Assembly (NCBI RefSeq): GCF_011290685.1
Contig: NZ_JAANYN010000004.1
Coordinates: forward strand, 483,881-547,880
Length of the DNA: 64,000 bases
DNA from: Cyclobacterium plantarum
GTDB taxonomy: Bacteria > Bacteroidota > Bacteroidia > Cytophagales > Cyclobacteriaceae
Direction of reading: 5' to 3'
The position numbers and the translations under genes are program-made. Below are positions 8,968-17,890 of the stretch, piece after piece (the stretch's first letter is position 1; each line of letters begins with the position of its first letter). The notes below the pieces were generated by a model that made no database searches, was not told the origin of the DNA, and saw nothing but the letters and a program-made list of their open reading frames with translations.

Positions 8968-11163
8968 ATGGCAAATCTCCCAGACGATATGAAAAACAAA
9001 TACCGGACTATTGCAGAAAGGCTTCTTTTGGGTTTGAATATCCTGCTGCTTTATTTTTTATTGCTGGAAAAGTTTATTGAAATTCCCTATTGGCTACAAC
9101 CTCTGGGAAGATTGCATCCCATGATACTCCATTTTCCGATTGCCTTGTTACTCTTATCGATGGGGTTGGAATTTTTCAGGTTCCGAAAGGAATTCAGCAA
9201 AGAAAAGTTTTACCAGGAATTCCTCAGGTATTTGCTCCTTTTTTCTGTGTTAACCGCAGCTTTAGCCGCTGTGATGGGTTTATTTCTATCACTGGAAGAA
9301 GGATATGATGGTGCCGTTTTAACCTGGCATAAGTGGTTGGGTGCTGGGATCGTTTTCTTTGCCAGCGTTCTATATTTTGCCAGAGATAAGACCTGGTATC
9401 AGGAAAAAATAGCTAAAATATCGGCCTCTTCTTTGATTGTCATCACGCTGATGGCAGGCCACTACGGTGCATCCCTGACACATGGGGAAGACTTTATCTA
9501 CATGCCCCTTATTGCAGGGAGGGAAGTGGTTGTTCCTATTGAGGAAGCAATCGTTTTTGATCACCTGGTAATGCCTGTATTAGAAAAAAAATGTAATTCT
9601 TGCCATAATCAGAGTAAAGCCAAGGGTGAATTGATCATGACAGATAAAGTTTCTTTATTAAAAGGAGGAAAAACAGGTAAACTATTCGATAATGAATCTC
9701 TGGAGGAGAGTTTAATGCTACACAGGCTTTCCCTGCCAATGGAAGATGAGGAACACATGCCTCCCACAGGAAAACCACAGCTTTCACAGGAAGAAAAATT
9801 GCTTCTGGAGCTATGGGTTAAAAATAATTATGATTTTGAAATGAAGGTATTGGCCTTGCCTGCCGGAGATTCTCTTCGTCTTGTTGCAACGAATGTGTTA
9901 AACCCTTCGGGAAAAAGAAAGACGTATGAATTTGATATGCCTGATGAAAAAACACTGGAAACACTTAACAACGAATACCGGGTAATCAGACCTTTAAGTA
10001 AAGAATCACCTGCTTTGGATGTAACCATTTATAATCCAAAATCTTACACCAGTCAAACATTATTGGAGCTGGAACCAATAAAAGAACAAATTGTATCACT
10101 CAGTCTTAACAGAATTCCGGTAAAAGATGAGGACCTGACCATAGTCAATCAATTTACCAATCTGGAAAGATTAAATTTAAATTTTACCGATATTACCGGA
10201 AATGGACTTCAGACATTGAATTCTTTGAAAAATATTGAGCACCTGGCCATCTCGGGTACATCAGTGGCATTAAATGATTTAAAACCCTACCTGAGTAGCT
10301 TAAAACGCCTGCAAACCGTATCTGTCTGGAATACAGAAATCGACGTGGACGATCTGGAACTTCTTAGAGATGAATTTAAAAACATTCAAATAGTTGCCGG
10401 TAGGGAAGGGCTTGAGGAGGAAAAGATCAAATTAAATGTTCCCATACTTAAAAATCAAACCAATATCTTTAGGGATTCTGTCGCTTTGGAAATAGACCAT
10501 CCAATAGAAGATGTCACTGTAAGGTATACATTGGATGGAACTGAGCCTGATAGCCTTACTTCACCCGTCTTTGAGGAGGGAAAAGTGTGGTTAGACCGTA
10601 CCACGTTGGTCAATGCAAAAGCATTTAAAGAAGGTTGGTTTGGAAGTACCAACACTACCTTTTCCGTTTATAAAAATAAATACCCGCCTGATTCGGTCAA
10701 TTTGTTGTCCCGCTTAAACAGGGTTCATCCTGCAAATGGCCACGCTACCTTTTTTGATGGAGACTTTGGCGGGTTCAATGCCAATAGTCCGGCCTGGGCC
10801 AACAACTGGGCCGGTTTCTCCAATGAGGATATGGAATTGTTTTTGACTTACAACCAGGAGATTGAAGTAGCTTCTGTCTCTTTCAATGTTCTGGTGGAGC
10901 CGGAAACGATTATTTTTCCTCCCTCTCAAATTGAGATTTGGGGTGGGAAAAGTAAAGATGATTTGAAATTAATGGGTAGGATGACCCCTGAATTACCAAC
11001 GGAAGAGCGAAAACCATATATTCAATTGATATCTACAACAATTAAACCGACCAAAGTAAATTGTCTGCTGGTCATCGGTAGGACCCTGAAAGAAATTCCT
11101 TCATGGCATCGGAATAAAGGGCGTGGCGCATTATTGTTGGTTGACGAAATGTTTATTAATTGA
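8968..11163 (+). CDS. Multidomain membrane cytochrome c protein with LRR region
   Basis: A 731-residue protein with several parts. The N terminus has about four membrane helices (residues 15-175), including RLHPMILHFPIALLLLSMG, like DUF2231-type membrane domains. Next comes a cytochrome c domain with CNSCH at 209-213 and a likely distal Met in HMPPTGKPQLS. A leucine-rich-repeat-like stretch follows (about 355-475). The C-terminal half contains a chitobiase/FN3-associated domain (VRYTLDGTEPDSLTSP, about 510-570) and a final beta-rich region. This looks like an inner-membrane electron-transfer partner for the DUF1553 and DUF1501 proteins with substrate- or protein-binding modules outside. It ends the first operon segment; the FecR gene follows 467 bases later. 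Confidence 0.85.
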   Translation: MANLPDDMKNKYRTIAERLLLGLNILLLYFLLLEKFIEIPYWLQPLGRLHPMILHFPIALLLLSMGLEFFRFRKEFSKEKFYQEFLRYLLLFSVLTAALAAVMGLFLSLEEGYDGAVLTWHKWLGAGIVFFASVLYFARDKTWYQEKIAKISASSLIVITLMAGHYGASLTHGEDFIYMPLIAGREVVVPIEEAIVFDHLVMPVLEKKCNSCHNQSKAKGELIMTDKVSLLKGGKTGKLFDNESLEESLMLHRLSLPMEDEEHMPPTGKPQLSQEEKLLLELWVKNNYDFEMKVLALPAGDSLRLVATNVLNPSGKRKTYEFDMPDEKTLETLNNEYRVIRPLSKESPALDVTIYNPKSYTSQTLLELEPIKEQIVSLSLNRIPVKDEDLTIVNQFTNLERLNLNFTDITGNGLQTLNSLKNIEHLAISGTSVALNDLKPYLSSLKRLQTVSVWNTEIDVDDLELLRDEFKNIQIVAGREGLEEEKIKLNVPILKNQTNIFRDSVALEIDHPIEDVTVRYTLDGTEPDSLTSPVFEEGKVWLDRTTLVNAKAFKEGWFGSTNTTFSVYKNKYPPDSVNLLSRLNRVHPANGHATFFDGDFGGFNANSPAWANNWAGFSNEDMELFLTYNQEIEVASVSFNVLVEPETIIFPPSQIEIWGGKSKDDLKLMGRMTPELPTEERKPYIQLISTTIKPTKVNCLLVIGRTLKEIPSWHRNKGRGALLLVDEMFIN

Positions 11164-11630
11164 GTAGGAATGATTCTTTGATACCAGGATCTTTGTCATC
11201 AGATCCATTTAACCTATTTTGCCGGATTCAACTATTATTAACTGGAAACCTGTGATGCAAATAGGGGAGGGACACTTCTTTATTTCGGTTTTGTTGGTTT
11301 CCTACAGTAAGTGTACCCAATTATCATTGGATTAGTGGTCTGGCTAAAGAAACAGTGTAACCCTTTATTAACCGTGATATTTTAATCGGACTCGAAATAT
11401 CCTGGCTCGGAATTTTCTATACAAAGGAATTGCAATCCTAAATGAATAAGTTTAAACTTTTCAAACGAAAATTTTTTGTTTGGGTAAATTTTTAAAATTC
11501 CAATTTCTATCATTTATAAATTTAATTTAACCAATATTAATACTAGAAATATAAAGAAATAAGAGTTTTTTTTCTTTTGTGCTTACGGGTATTAGCTGCC
11601 TTCCTGGTTATACAGTCATAAAGCGCATTC
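11164..11630. other. Intergenic region before fecR
   Basis: About 467 bases without a supported gene. The right half (11450-11580) is strongly AT-rich and probably carries the promoter for the fecR-susC-susD genes. I see no clear -33/-7 pair and no terminator hairpin. Confidence 0.5.
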
Positions 11631-12629
11631 ATGGGGAGTTTTCAGCAGGATATTGACCATTTAATTTTATTGTACCTTAAAGGGGAGGCTACTCAAGAGC
11701 AAATTGCTGCCTTGAAATATTGGATCGCTGCTTCTGAAGAGAATAAATTGATATTTAAATCTATTCAAAAAATCTGGGAGAGTGAAACATCCTCGAATGC
11801 CATAAAACTCAGTGCCAGGAGAGAAGAAATATGGGCAGCCGCAAGTCGAAAAAAAACTTCCCTTCAAAGGAAGGGATCCCCTGCAAAATCAGTCTTGTGG
11901 GCAGCTGTTCTCACATTTTTTCTTATTTTTTCTGCCATCGCCTTTTATTATAGGGCAAATGATGAACCTCCATTGGAAAAAACTATAAGCTGGCTCAAAA
12001 AGGAAAATCCAGCAGGACAGCGTTCTACCCATTTACTGCCTGATGGTACAAGAGTTTGGTTAAATGCGATGAGTAGCCTGGAATATCCGGAAGTTTTTTC
12101 AGATAGCATAAGAAGGGTAAAAATTACCGGGGAGGCATATTTTGACGTAGCCAGCAATCCAATTAAACCATTTATTGCTGAAGTGCAGGGTATACATGTG
12201 GAAGCTTTGGGTACCGCATTTAATGTTAAAAATTTTTCGAATGAATCTACACGAGCTGTTTCACTATTGGAGGGTAGGGTTAGGGTATCAGGTTTTGAAA
12301 AAGACCAAAGTTATATTTTAGACCCTGGATATGAAATTTTAATGGAAAAAAACAGGGTCGATTTTCATGTACAAACAATAGATTTTGATGCTTCTTTTGG
12401 TTGGAAAGAGGGCATTCTAATGTTTAATGGGGATGACTTTGTCACTTTCAAACGATCTATTGAAAGATGGTTTGGTGTGACGATGAAGGTGACCGGCGAT
12501 CCTCCCACCGACTGGAATATCAGAGCCAAATATTACAATGAAAGCCTTAAAAATATCCTGCGAGATATCAGTTTTAATAAAAACCTTGATTTTGAAATGG
12601 TTAATAAAGACTTGATTTTAAAATTTTAG
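11631..12629 (+). CDS. FecR family anti-sigma factor (with DUF4974)
   Basis: A 332-residue inner-membrane protein. The N-terminal cytoplasmic part (about 1-80) is the sigma-binding region. One membrane helix follows at about 85-105 (LWAAVLTFFLIFSAIAFYY). The periplasmic FecR domain (about 125-230) has LPDGTRVWLNAMSSLEYPE and ITGEAYFDVA. A C-terminal DUF4974 module (about 260-332) ends in LKFstop. FecR proteins receive the signal from the STN domain of the outer-membrane receptor and hold or release the ECF sigma factor. The STN-bearing SusC is encoded next. The cognate sigma gene is probably the one at 4208, unusually 7 kb away. Confidence 0.93.
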   Translation: MGSFQQDIDHLILLYLKGEATQEQIAALKYWIAASEENKLIFKSIQKIWESETSSNAIKLSARREEIWAAASRKKTSLQRKGSPAKSVLWAAVLTFFLIFSAIAFYYRANDEPPLEKTISWLKKENPAGQRSTHLLPDGTRVWLNAMSSLEYPEVFSDSIRRVKITGEAYFDVASNPIKPFIAEVQGIHVEALGTAFNVKNFSNESTRAVSLLEGRVRVSGFEKDQSYILDPGYEILMEKNRVDFHVQTIDFDASFGWKEGILMFNGDDFVTFKRSIERWFGVTMKVTGDPPTDWNIRAKYYNESLKNILRDISFNKNLDFEMVNKDLILKF

Positions 12630-12747
12630 GCATTCTGATGGATTAATTGTTTAACGAAAATAATAAAAAACGAAAATGATGATAAATGAACCCGAACTTA
12701 GATTAGCCTTAAATACTATTTAATTTCTTCACTAAACCCATAATAAC

Positions 12748-15700
12748 ATGAAAAAACGATACAAAGGCTTCTTTAGTAAGTCTACAACCTCCTCCCTTTT
12801 TGGAATAATTTTCCAGCTGTTGCTGGTCAATTTTACCATTGCTCATGGTGCAGATGCCCAAAAGGCAATAAAAATTCAGAAAGTATTTATTGAGTCAGCC
12901 TACACAAATGCTACTTTAAAAGAAGTTTTTGAAGACATTGAGTCAAAAACTGACTTTGTTTTTACGTTTGACATTAAAGATGATTTTTTGGATGAAAAAT
13001 TTAGCAAACCTCCGAAGAAGGAAAGTGTAGAAACGATTCTCAGAGAGATTTCCAGTCAATCAAGATTGGCTTTCCGGCAAACCAATAATAACATCAGTGT
13101 AAAGGAATCCACCAGAAAGGCAAAAATAATTGAAGCCACTGTGTCACCTGCGCAAATTGAGATAACCGGTAAAATCACTTCCTTAGCAGACAAGCAAGGA
13201 TTACCGGGGGTCACAATACTGGTTAAGGGTACCAACCTCGGGACGATTACAGACATAGACGGAAATTATTCTCTGGTGGCGCCCGATGAAAATGGAACAT
13301 TGATTTTTTCTTTCCTGGGTTATGAAACCAGGGAAGAACCGATTAACGGTAGAAGTGTCATTAATATCGAACTGTCTGAAGATGCCAAAGGACTAGAAGA
13401 GTTTGTTGTTATCGGTTATGGCATCCAAAAGGAGCGTGAGGTTACAGGATCTATTGCAAGTGTTGAAGCAGACCAATTGGAAGACCAGCCTGTAGGTCAA
13501 TTCGTGCAAAAGTTGCAGGGAAGAATGGCTGGTGTCCAGATCAGTCAGGCCTCTGGAACGCCGGGAGGGGGCATGGCCGTAAGAATAAGGGGAGCAGCCT
13601 CAATCAATGCTGGAAATAATCCATTGTATGTTGTCGATGGTTTTCCTATTGTTGGAGACATCAATACTATCAATCCTAACGAAATAGAAAGTTTTTCAGT
13701 TTTAAAAGGAGCCTCTGCCTCTGCACTCTATGGTTCCAGGGCCGCCAATGGTGTAGTTTTAATTACTACAAAAAGAGCAAAGCCCGGCCAGACATCCGTC
13801 CAGTTAAGTGTTATCCAGGGAATGACACAGGTTCCGCAAAGGGGGAGGGCAGATTTAATGAATGCCCGGGAGTTTCTGGAAGACAGGAAAGCCATTTATG
13901 AGGATAAAATCCGCTATGAAGGCTTTACAGGTGGAATACCTGAATTGTACCAAAATCCCGAGGCCTACGATGGACCGGATACAGATTGGTACGATGAGTT
14001 ATTACAATCCGGTAAACAAAACAGTTACAACGTTTCTTTTCTGGCCAATAAGGATAATTTCAGTTCCGCCACCACGCTTGGCTTTTTTGATGAAAAAGGT
14101 GTAGTACTTAATACCGGATTTCAGCGTTTTTCCCTGCGGACAAACAACGAATACAAAATAAACGATAACATTAGAGTTGGACTAAACTTAGCGCCCACCC
14201 ACCAGTTAAGCCGAAACCAGGCTACGGACGGATTTTACAGCATTCTTTATTCCGCCATCATTACACCTCCGATATTTTCACCAGATGATGTAGATGAGAA
14301 TGGCAACCAAAGGGTAAGCTTTACCGGGCCCGGCCTGTTTACCTTTCCAAACTGGAAAAAAACCATGTTGGAAACCTATGACCGGTCGGCTACCAACCGC
14401 TTACTGTCCAATGCCTATTTTGAAGCAGACATTCACAATGATTTCTTCTTCAAAAGTTCTGTTTCCGTGGATTTGGGAAATGCTAAAAGAAGGGTATTTA
14501 ATCCATCTACTGCGGGCGGCATTTTCTCTCCTCCACCGAAACTCGCCACTGGCTCATACAGTACTTATGATTATAGCTCCTGGTTAACAGAAAATACCCT
14601 AAACTACACCAAAAATATAGGTAGTCACTTCATTGATGCACTGGTAGGTTATTCTGCCCAAAAATATCATCAGGAAAACAATGTATTGACAGGGACCAGC
14701 TATCCGGACGATGAAGTACCCTGGATAGATGCTGCTGCGATCAGGTATGGTAACAGCAACATGTCTGAGTGGTCTTTACTTTCTATGTTTAGCAGGTTAA
14801 ATTATAACTACATGGGAAAATACCTGCTTTCCCTGTCGGTAAGGAGAGACGGTTCCTCCAGATTTGGTTCAGAAAACAGATGGGGAACCTTCCCTTCCGT
14901 TTCTGCAGGATGGATTATTTCTGACGAATCTTTTATGGCTGACTTTTCAAGTATTAGTTACCTGAAAGTCAGGGGTGAATATGGCCATGCGGGTAATTTT
15001 AACATAGGTAACTATAGCCAGTTTGGAAATATATCTTCTACCAATTATGTCTTTGGAGGGGCCTTAGCACAAGGAAGGAGTCCGGTATCCATAGGTAATC
15101 CATTTCTTACCTGGGAGACTACAGTTGGTATTGACTTAGGGGTTGATGTAGGTCTTTTTGATGATAAAATTTCTTTGGTTTTCGATTATTACGATAAGCG
15201 AACGACCAATATGCTCTACCAGGTCGATATTCCCTACGGTACTGGTTACCCAAATATTCAGGATAATATTGGTGAATTCCATTTCTGGGGTTACGAGTTT
15301 GGCGTTAATGCCAGAGTACTGGAGAGCAGTGAGTTCAGGTGGAATGCAGATTTTAACATTTCGTTTAACAGAAACAAAGTGATTCAGTTGGGAACCAATA
15401 ATACGCCACTTGGCGGATTAGGTAATTATTCTTCTACCATTTGGAAAACAGAAGTAGGGAAGCCTATCGGTCAGTTTTACGGCTATATCTTTGATGGTAT
15501 CTATATGACGCAGGAGGAATTTGATTCGCAACCTAAACACGTAACATCCGCAGTAGGAACGATCAGGTACAAGGATATCAATGAAGATGGTGTAATCGAT
15601 GTGGATGACAAAACCTATATTGGCAATCCTAATCCTAAATTCTTTTATGGGTTCAATAACAACTTTTATTTCAAAAACTTCGACATGAACGTGGTCATTG

Positions 15701-16131
15701 CCGGTTCTTATGGAGGTAAAATGTATTACTCTTTGGCGGAATGGTCAGAAACCCTCGAGGGAATATTTAATGTAGAACGGTACATGAAAGACCGGTGGAG
15801 ATCTTTGGAAGAGCCTGGTGATGGCATCATTGGCCGTTCCTTGTCAGGTACGACAGAATTTCCCCGTAATGTGCAGGACCGGCTCGCCCTGGATGCTTCC
15901 CATTTGACCTTTAAAAATATTACCCTTGGCTACTCCCTCCCCGAGTTCAGTAAAAGTGTCAGCTCGGCAAGAATATTCTTAAGTCTCCAAAATGCATTTG
16001 TCATTACTCCTTACAAAGGAGCAAACCCTGAATCAAGTTGGCAGGGTCTTAATGGGCTTCAGGAAGGTGTGGACATTAGTCCTTACCCTATTCCAAGAAC
16101 GTATGCCTTAGGAGTAAATTTGAACTTTTAA
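12748..16131 (+). CDS. SusC/RagA TonB-linked outer-membrane receptor with STN domain
   Basis: An 1127-residue receptor. It has a signal peptide (to about residue 38), an STN domain (about 55-115, from TNATLKEVFEDIESKTDFVF), a carboxypeptidase-D-like repeat (about 133-215, GLPGVTILVKGTNLGTITD), a plug domain (VVIGYGIQKEREVTGSI; then RIRGAASINAGNNPLYVVDG) and a 22-strand barrel to the C-terminal Phe. SusC proteins import oligomers captured by SusD using TonB energy. The STN domain also signals through FecR to an ECF sigma factor, so substrate arrival should induce this locus. The FecR gene precedes it and SusD follows 17 bases after the stop. Substrate is unknown; no glycoside hydrolase is nearby. 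Confidence 0.96.
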   Translation: MKKRYKGFFSKSTTSSLFGIIFQLLLVNFTIAHGADAQKAIKIQKVFIESAYTNATLKEVFEDIESKTDFVFTFDIKDDFLDEKFSKPPKKESVETILREISSQSRLAFRQTNNNISVKESTRKAKIIEATVSPAQIEITGKITSLADKQGLPGVTILVKGTNLGTITDIDGNYSLVAPDENGTLIFSFLGYETREEPINGRSVINIELSEDAKGLEEFVVIGYGIQKEREVTGSIASVEADQLEDQPVGQFVQKLQGRMAGVQISQASGTPGGGMAVRIRGAASINAGNNPLYVVDGFPIVGDINTINPNEIESFSVLKGASASALYGSRAANGVVLITTKRAKPGQTSVQLSVIQGMTQVPQRGRADLMNAREFLEDRKAIYEDKIRYEGFTGGIPELYQNPEAYDGPDTDWYDELLQSGKQNSYNVSFLANKDNFSSATTLGFFDEKGVVLNTGFQRFSLRTNNEYKINDNIRVGLNLAPTHQLSRNQATDGFYSILYSAIITPPIFSPDDVDENGNQRVSFTGPGLFTFPNWKKTMLETYDRSATNRLLSNAYFEADIHNDFFFKSSVSVDLGNAKRRVFNPSTAGGIFSPPPKLATGSYSTYDYSSWLTENTLNYTKNIGSHFIDALVGYSAQKYHQENNVLTGTSYPDDEVPWIDAAAIRYGNSNMSEWSLLSMFSRLNYNYMGKYLLSLSVRRDGSSRFGSENRWGTFPSVSAGWIISDESFMADFSSISYLKVRGEYGHAGNFNIGNYSQFGNISSTNYVFGGALAQGRSPVSIGNPFLTWETTVGIDLGVDVGLFDDKISLVFDYYDKRTTNMLYQVDIPYGTGYPNIQDNIGEFHFWGYEFGVNARVLESSEFRWNADFNISFNRNKVIQLGTNNTPLGGLGNYSSTIWKTEVGKPIGQFYGYIFDGIYMTQEEFDSQPKHVTSAVGTIRYKDINEDGVIDVDDKTYIGNPNPKFFYGFNNNFYFKNFDMNVVIAGSYGGKMYYSLAEWSETLEGIFNVERYMKDRWRSLEEPGDGIIGRSLSGTTEFPRNVQDRLALDASHLTFKNITLGYSLPEFSKSVSSARIFLSLQNAFVITPYKGANPESSWQGLNGLQEGVDISPYPIPRTYALGVNLNF

Positions 16132-16148
16132 ACAAACCCAACGAGATT

Positions 16149-17681
16149 ATGAAAAAGATAGCAACAATACTTGCCATACTGATAATGAGCTCCTGTTCAG
16201 AAGATTTTCTGAACCTGGTGCCTGAGAGTTCTATTACCTCAGGAAATTTCTATAAAACAGAAGATCATTTTAATCAGGCCCTGGTGGGAGCCTATGCTTC
16301 ATTGAGGGGTGCCAAAGGCTCTATCGCCTCCTGGACAATGGGAGAAATGAGATCGGATAACACCCACCTGGAATTCAATATTACCAACCGTGGGCCTGCC
16401 TATATAGAAAGAGAATATACGGATTTTTTCATGGATGATGTAAACAGTGGTCTGGTGGCTAACAAATACAATTCCGATTATATTGGAATTGCGCGGACCA
16501 ACGAGATTTTAGATCAGGTTGAAGAAGCTCCTTTGAGTCAGGAAAAAATCGATCAAATATATGGAGAAGCCAGCTTTTTGAGAGCCTTGTTGTATTTTGA
16601 TCTGGTGAGGTATTTTGGGGGAGTGCCACTGTATTTAACAGCTGTAAAAGGCGCAGGTGATGCCTACCTTCCAAGAGCTTCTGTAAACGAAGTTTATCAG
16701 GCAATAATTCAGGATTTAGAAAATGCTGCTAATCGTCTGGATCCGGTTTCCTTCCCCCAAAATGGAAGAGCAAATGAAGGTGCAGCCAGAATGGTGCTTG
16801 CAGATGTTTACCTGACCATTAAAGACTATCCGAAAGCAGAATCAGAACTTTCAAAGGTGATCCAAATGGGATATTCTTTGCTGGACAATTATGGGGAAGT
16901 GTTCGAATTAAGCAACAAAAACAGTATCGAATCCATTTTCGAAATACAATATCAACAAGGAAACCAGGGACAAAATAGTGATTTCCTCTATCCGTTTATA
17001 CCGCTTTCTGCAGATGTAAGTCTAATTACCGGCATCAGCTCTCAAAACCTTCAGGGAGGGGGCTGGAATACGCCTACGTTTGAAATGATAGCGGCCTATG
17101 AGGCTGGAGACGAAAGATTGCCTGCTTCCATCGGTATTGTAGAAGGTACTGGTCAGATCGGTAACATGTTTATCGATGAGTTAAAATCTCCTGTAGACTA
17201 TGTACCAACTCCGGGGAAAAGGACCTATCCATTCATAAAGAAATACCAGAATCCCCATGCATTGGAACGGAATACGGATGACAACTTTCCTATTTACCGC
17301 TTTTCAGAGGCTTTGTTATCTATGGCCGAGGCACTCAATGAGCAAGGAAAATCAGCAGATGCATTGCCCTTTCTCAATCAGGTAAGAGAAAGAGCAGGTT
17401 TAGATCCGGTTACCGAAACCAACCAGCAGCTGCTCCGGGAAATTATCGAACGTGAAACCAGAGTGGAACTGGCATTTGAAAATAAAAGATGGTTTGATCT
17501 GTTGCGCACGGATAGGGCTATTGATGTTATGAATGCCAATGGGGTATACCTTAAGGAATTTTATGCCGGAGAATCATATTTACCTGCAATGAGTTATAAT
17601 GTTACAACCGAACGGCTTTTGTTTCCTATACCACTTAGAGAAATAAGAATTGGGAATTTGGAACAGAATCCTGGCTATTGA
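16149..17681 (+). CDS. SusD/RagB substrate-binding lipoprotein
   Basis: A 510-residue surface lipoprotein. The signal peptide ends in lipobox IMSSC (Cys16). The N-terminal SusD part has FLNLVPESSITSGNFYKTE, and TPR-like helices follow, with GEASFLRALLYFDLVRYFGG near 137-156 (typical of the family). The C-terminal SusD domain ends with RELVELAFENKRWFDLLR-like residues (ETRVELAFENKRWFDLLR) and LFPIPLREI. It forms the lid on the SusC barrel and binds the substrate. It lies 17 bases after susC. The next gene is the second DUF1553 copy, about 200 bases downstream. Confidence 0.95.
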   Translation: MKKIATILAILIMSSCSEDFLNLVPESSITSGNFYKTEDHFNQALVGAYASLRGAKGSIASWTMGEMRSDNTHLEFNITNRGPAYIEREYTDFFMDDVNSGLVANKYNSDYIGIARTNEILDQVEEAPLSQEKIDQIYGEASFLRALLYFDLVRYFGGVPLYLTAVKGAGDAYLPRASVNEVYQAIIQDLENAANRLDPVSFPQNGRANEGAARMVLADVYLTIKDYPKAESELSKVIQMGYSLLDNYGEVFELSNKNSIESIFEIQYQQGNQGQNSDFLYPFIPLSADVSLITGISSQNLQGGGWNTPTFEMIAAYEAGDERLPASIGIVEGTGQIGNMFIDELKSPVDYVPTPGKRTYPFIKKYQNPHALERNTDDNFPIYRFSEALLSMAEALNEQGKSADALPFLNQVRERAGLDPVTETNQQLLREIIERETRVELAFENKRWFDLLRTDRAIDVMNANGVYLKEFYAGESYLPAMSYNVTTERLLFPIPLREIRIGNLEQNPGY

Positions 17682-17890
17682 TACCCGATAAGTAGTATTC
17701 AATAACCGGATAAGCCCAAAATTTATAAGGAACAGCAGGCAATTTGAAAGCTGCTTGCCTGACAAATAAACCTTTAAAAAAAGTTAATTTTGAAGTGCCT
17801 GCTGTTCTTATTATATTAACAATAATGCTCTCAATCTGTAATTACGTGATTTTACATGCCCATATGATAGAGAGAAGAGTAGTAATACCA

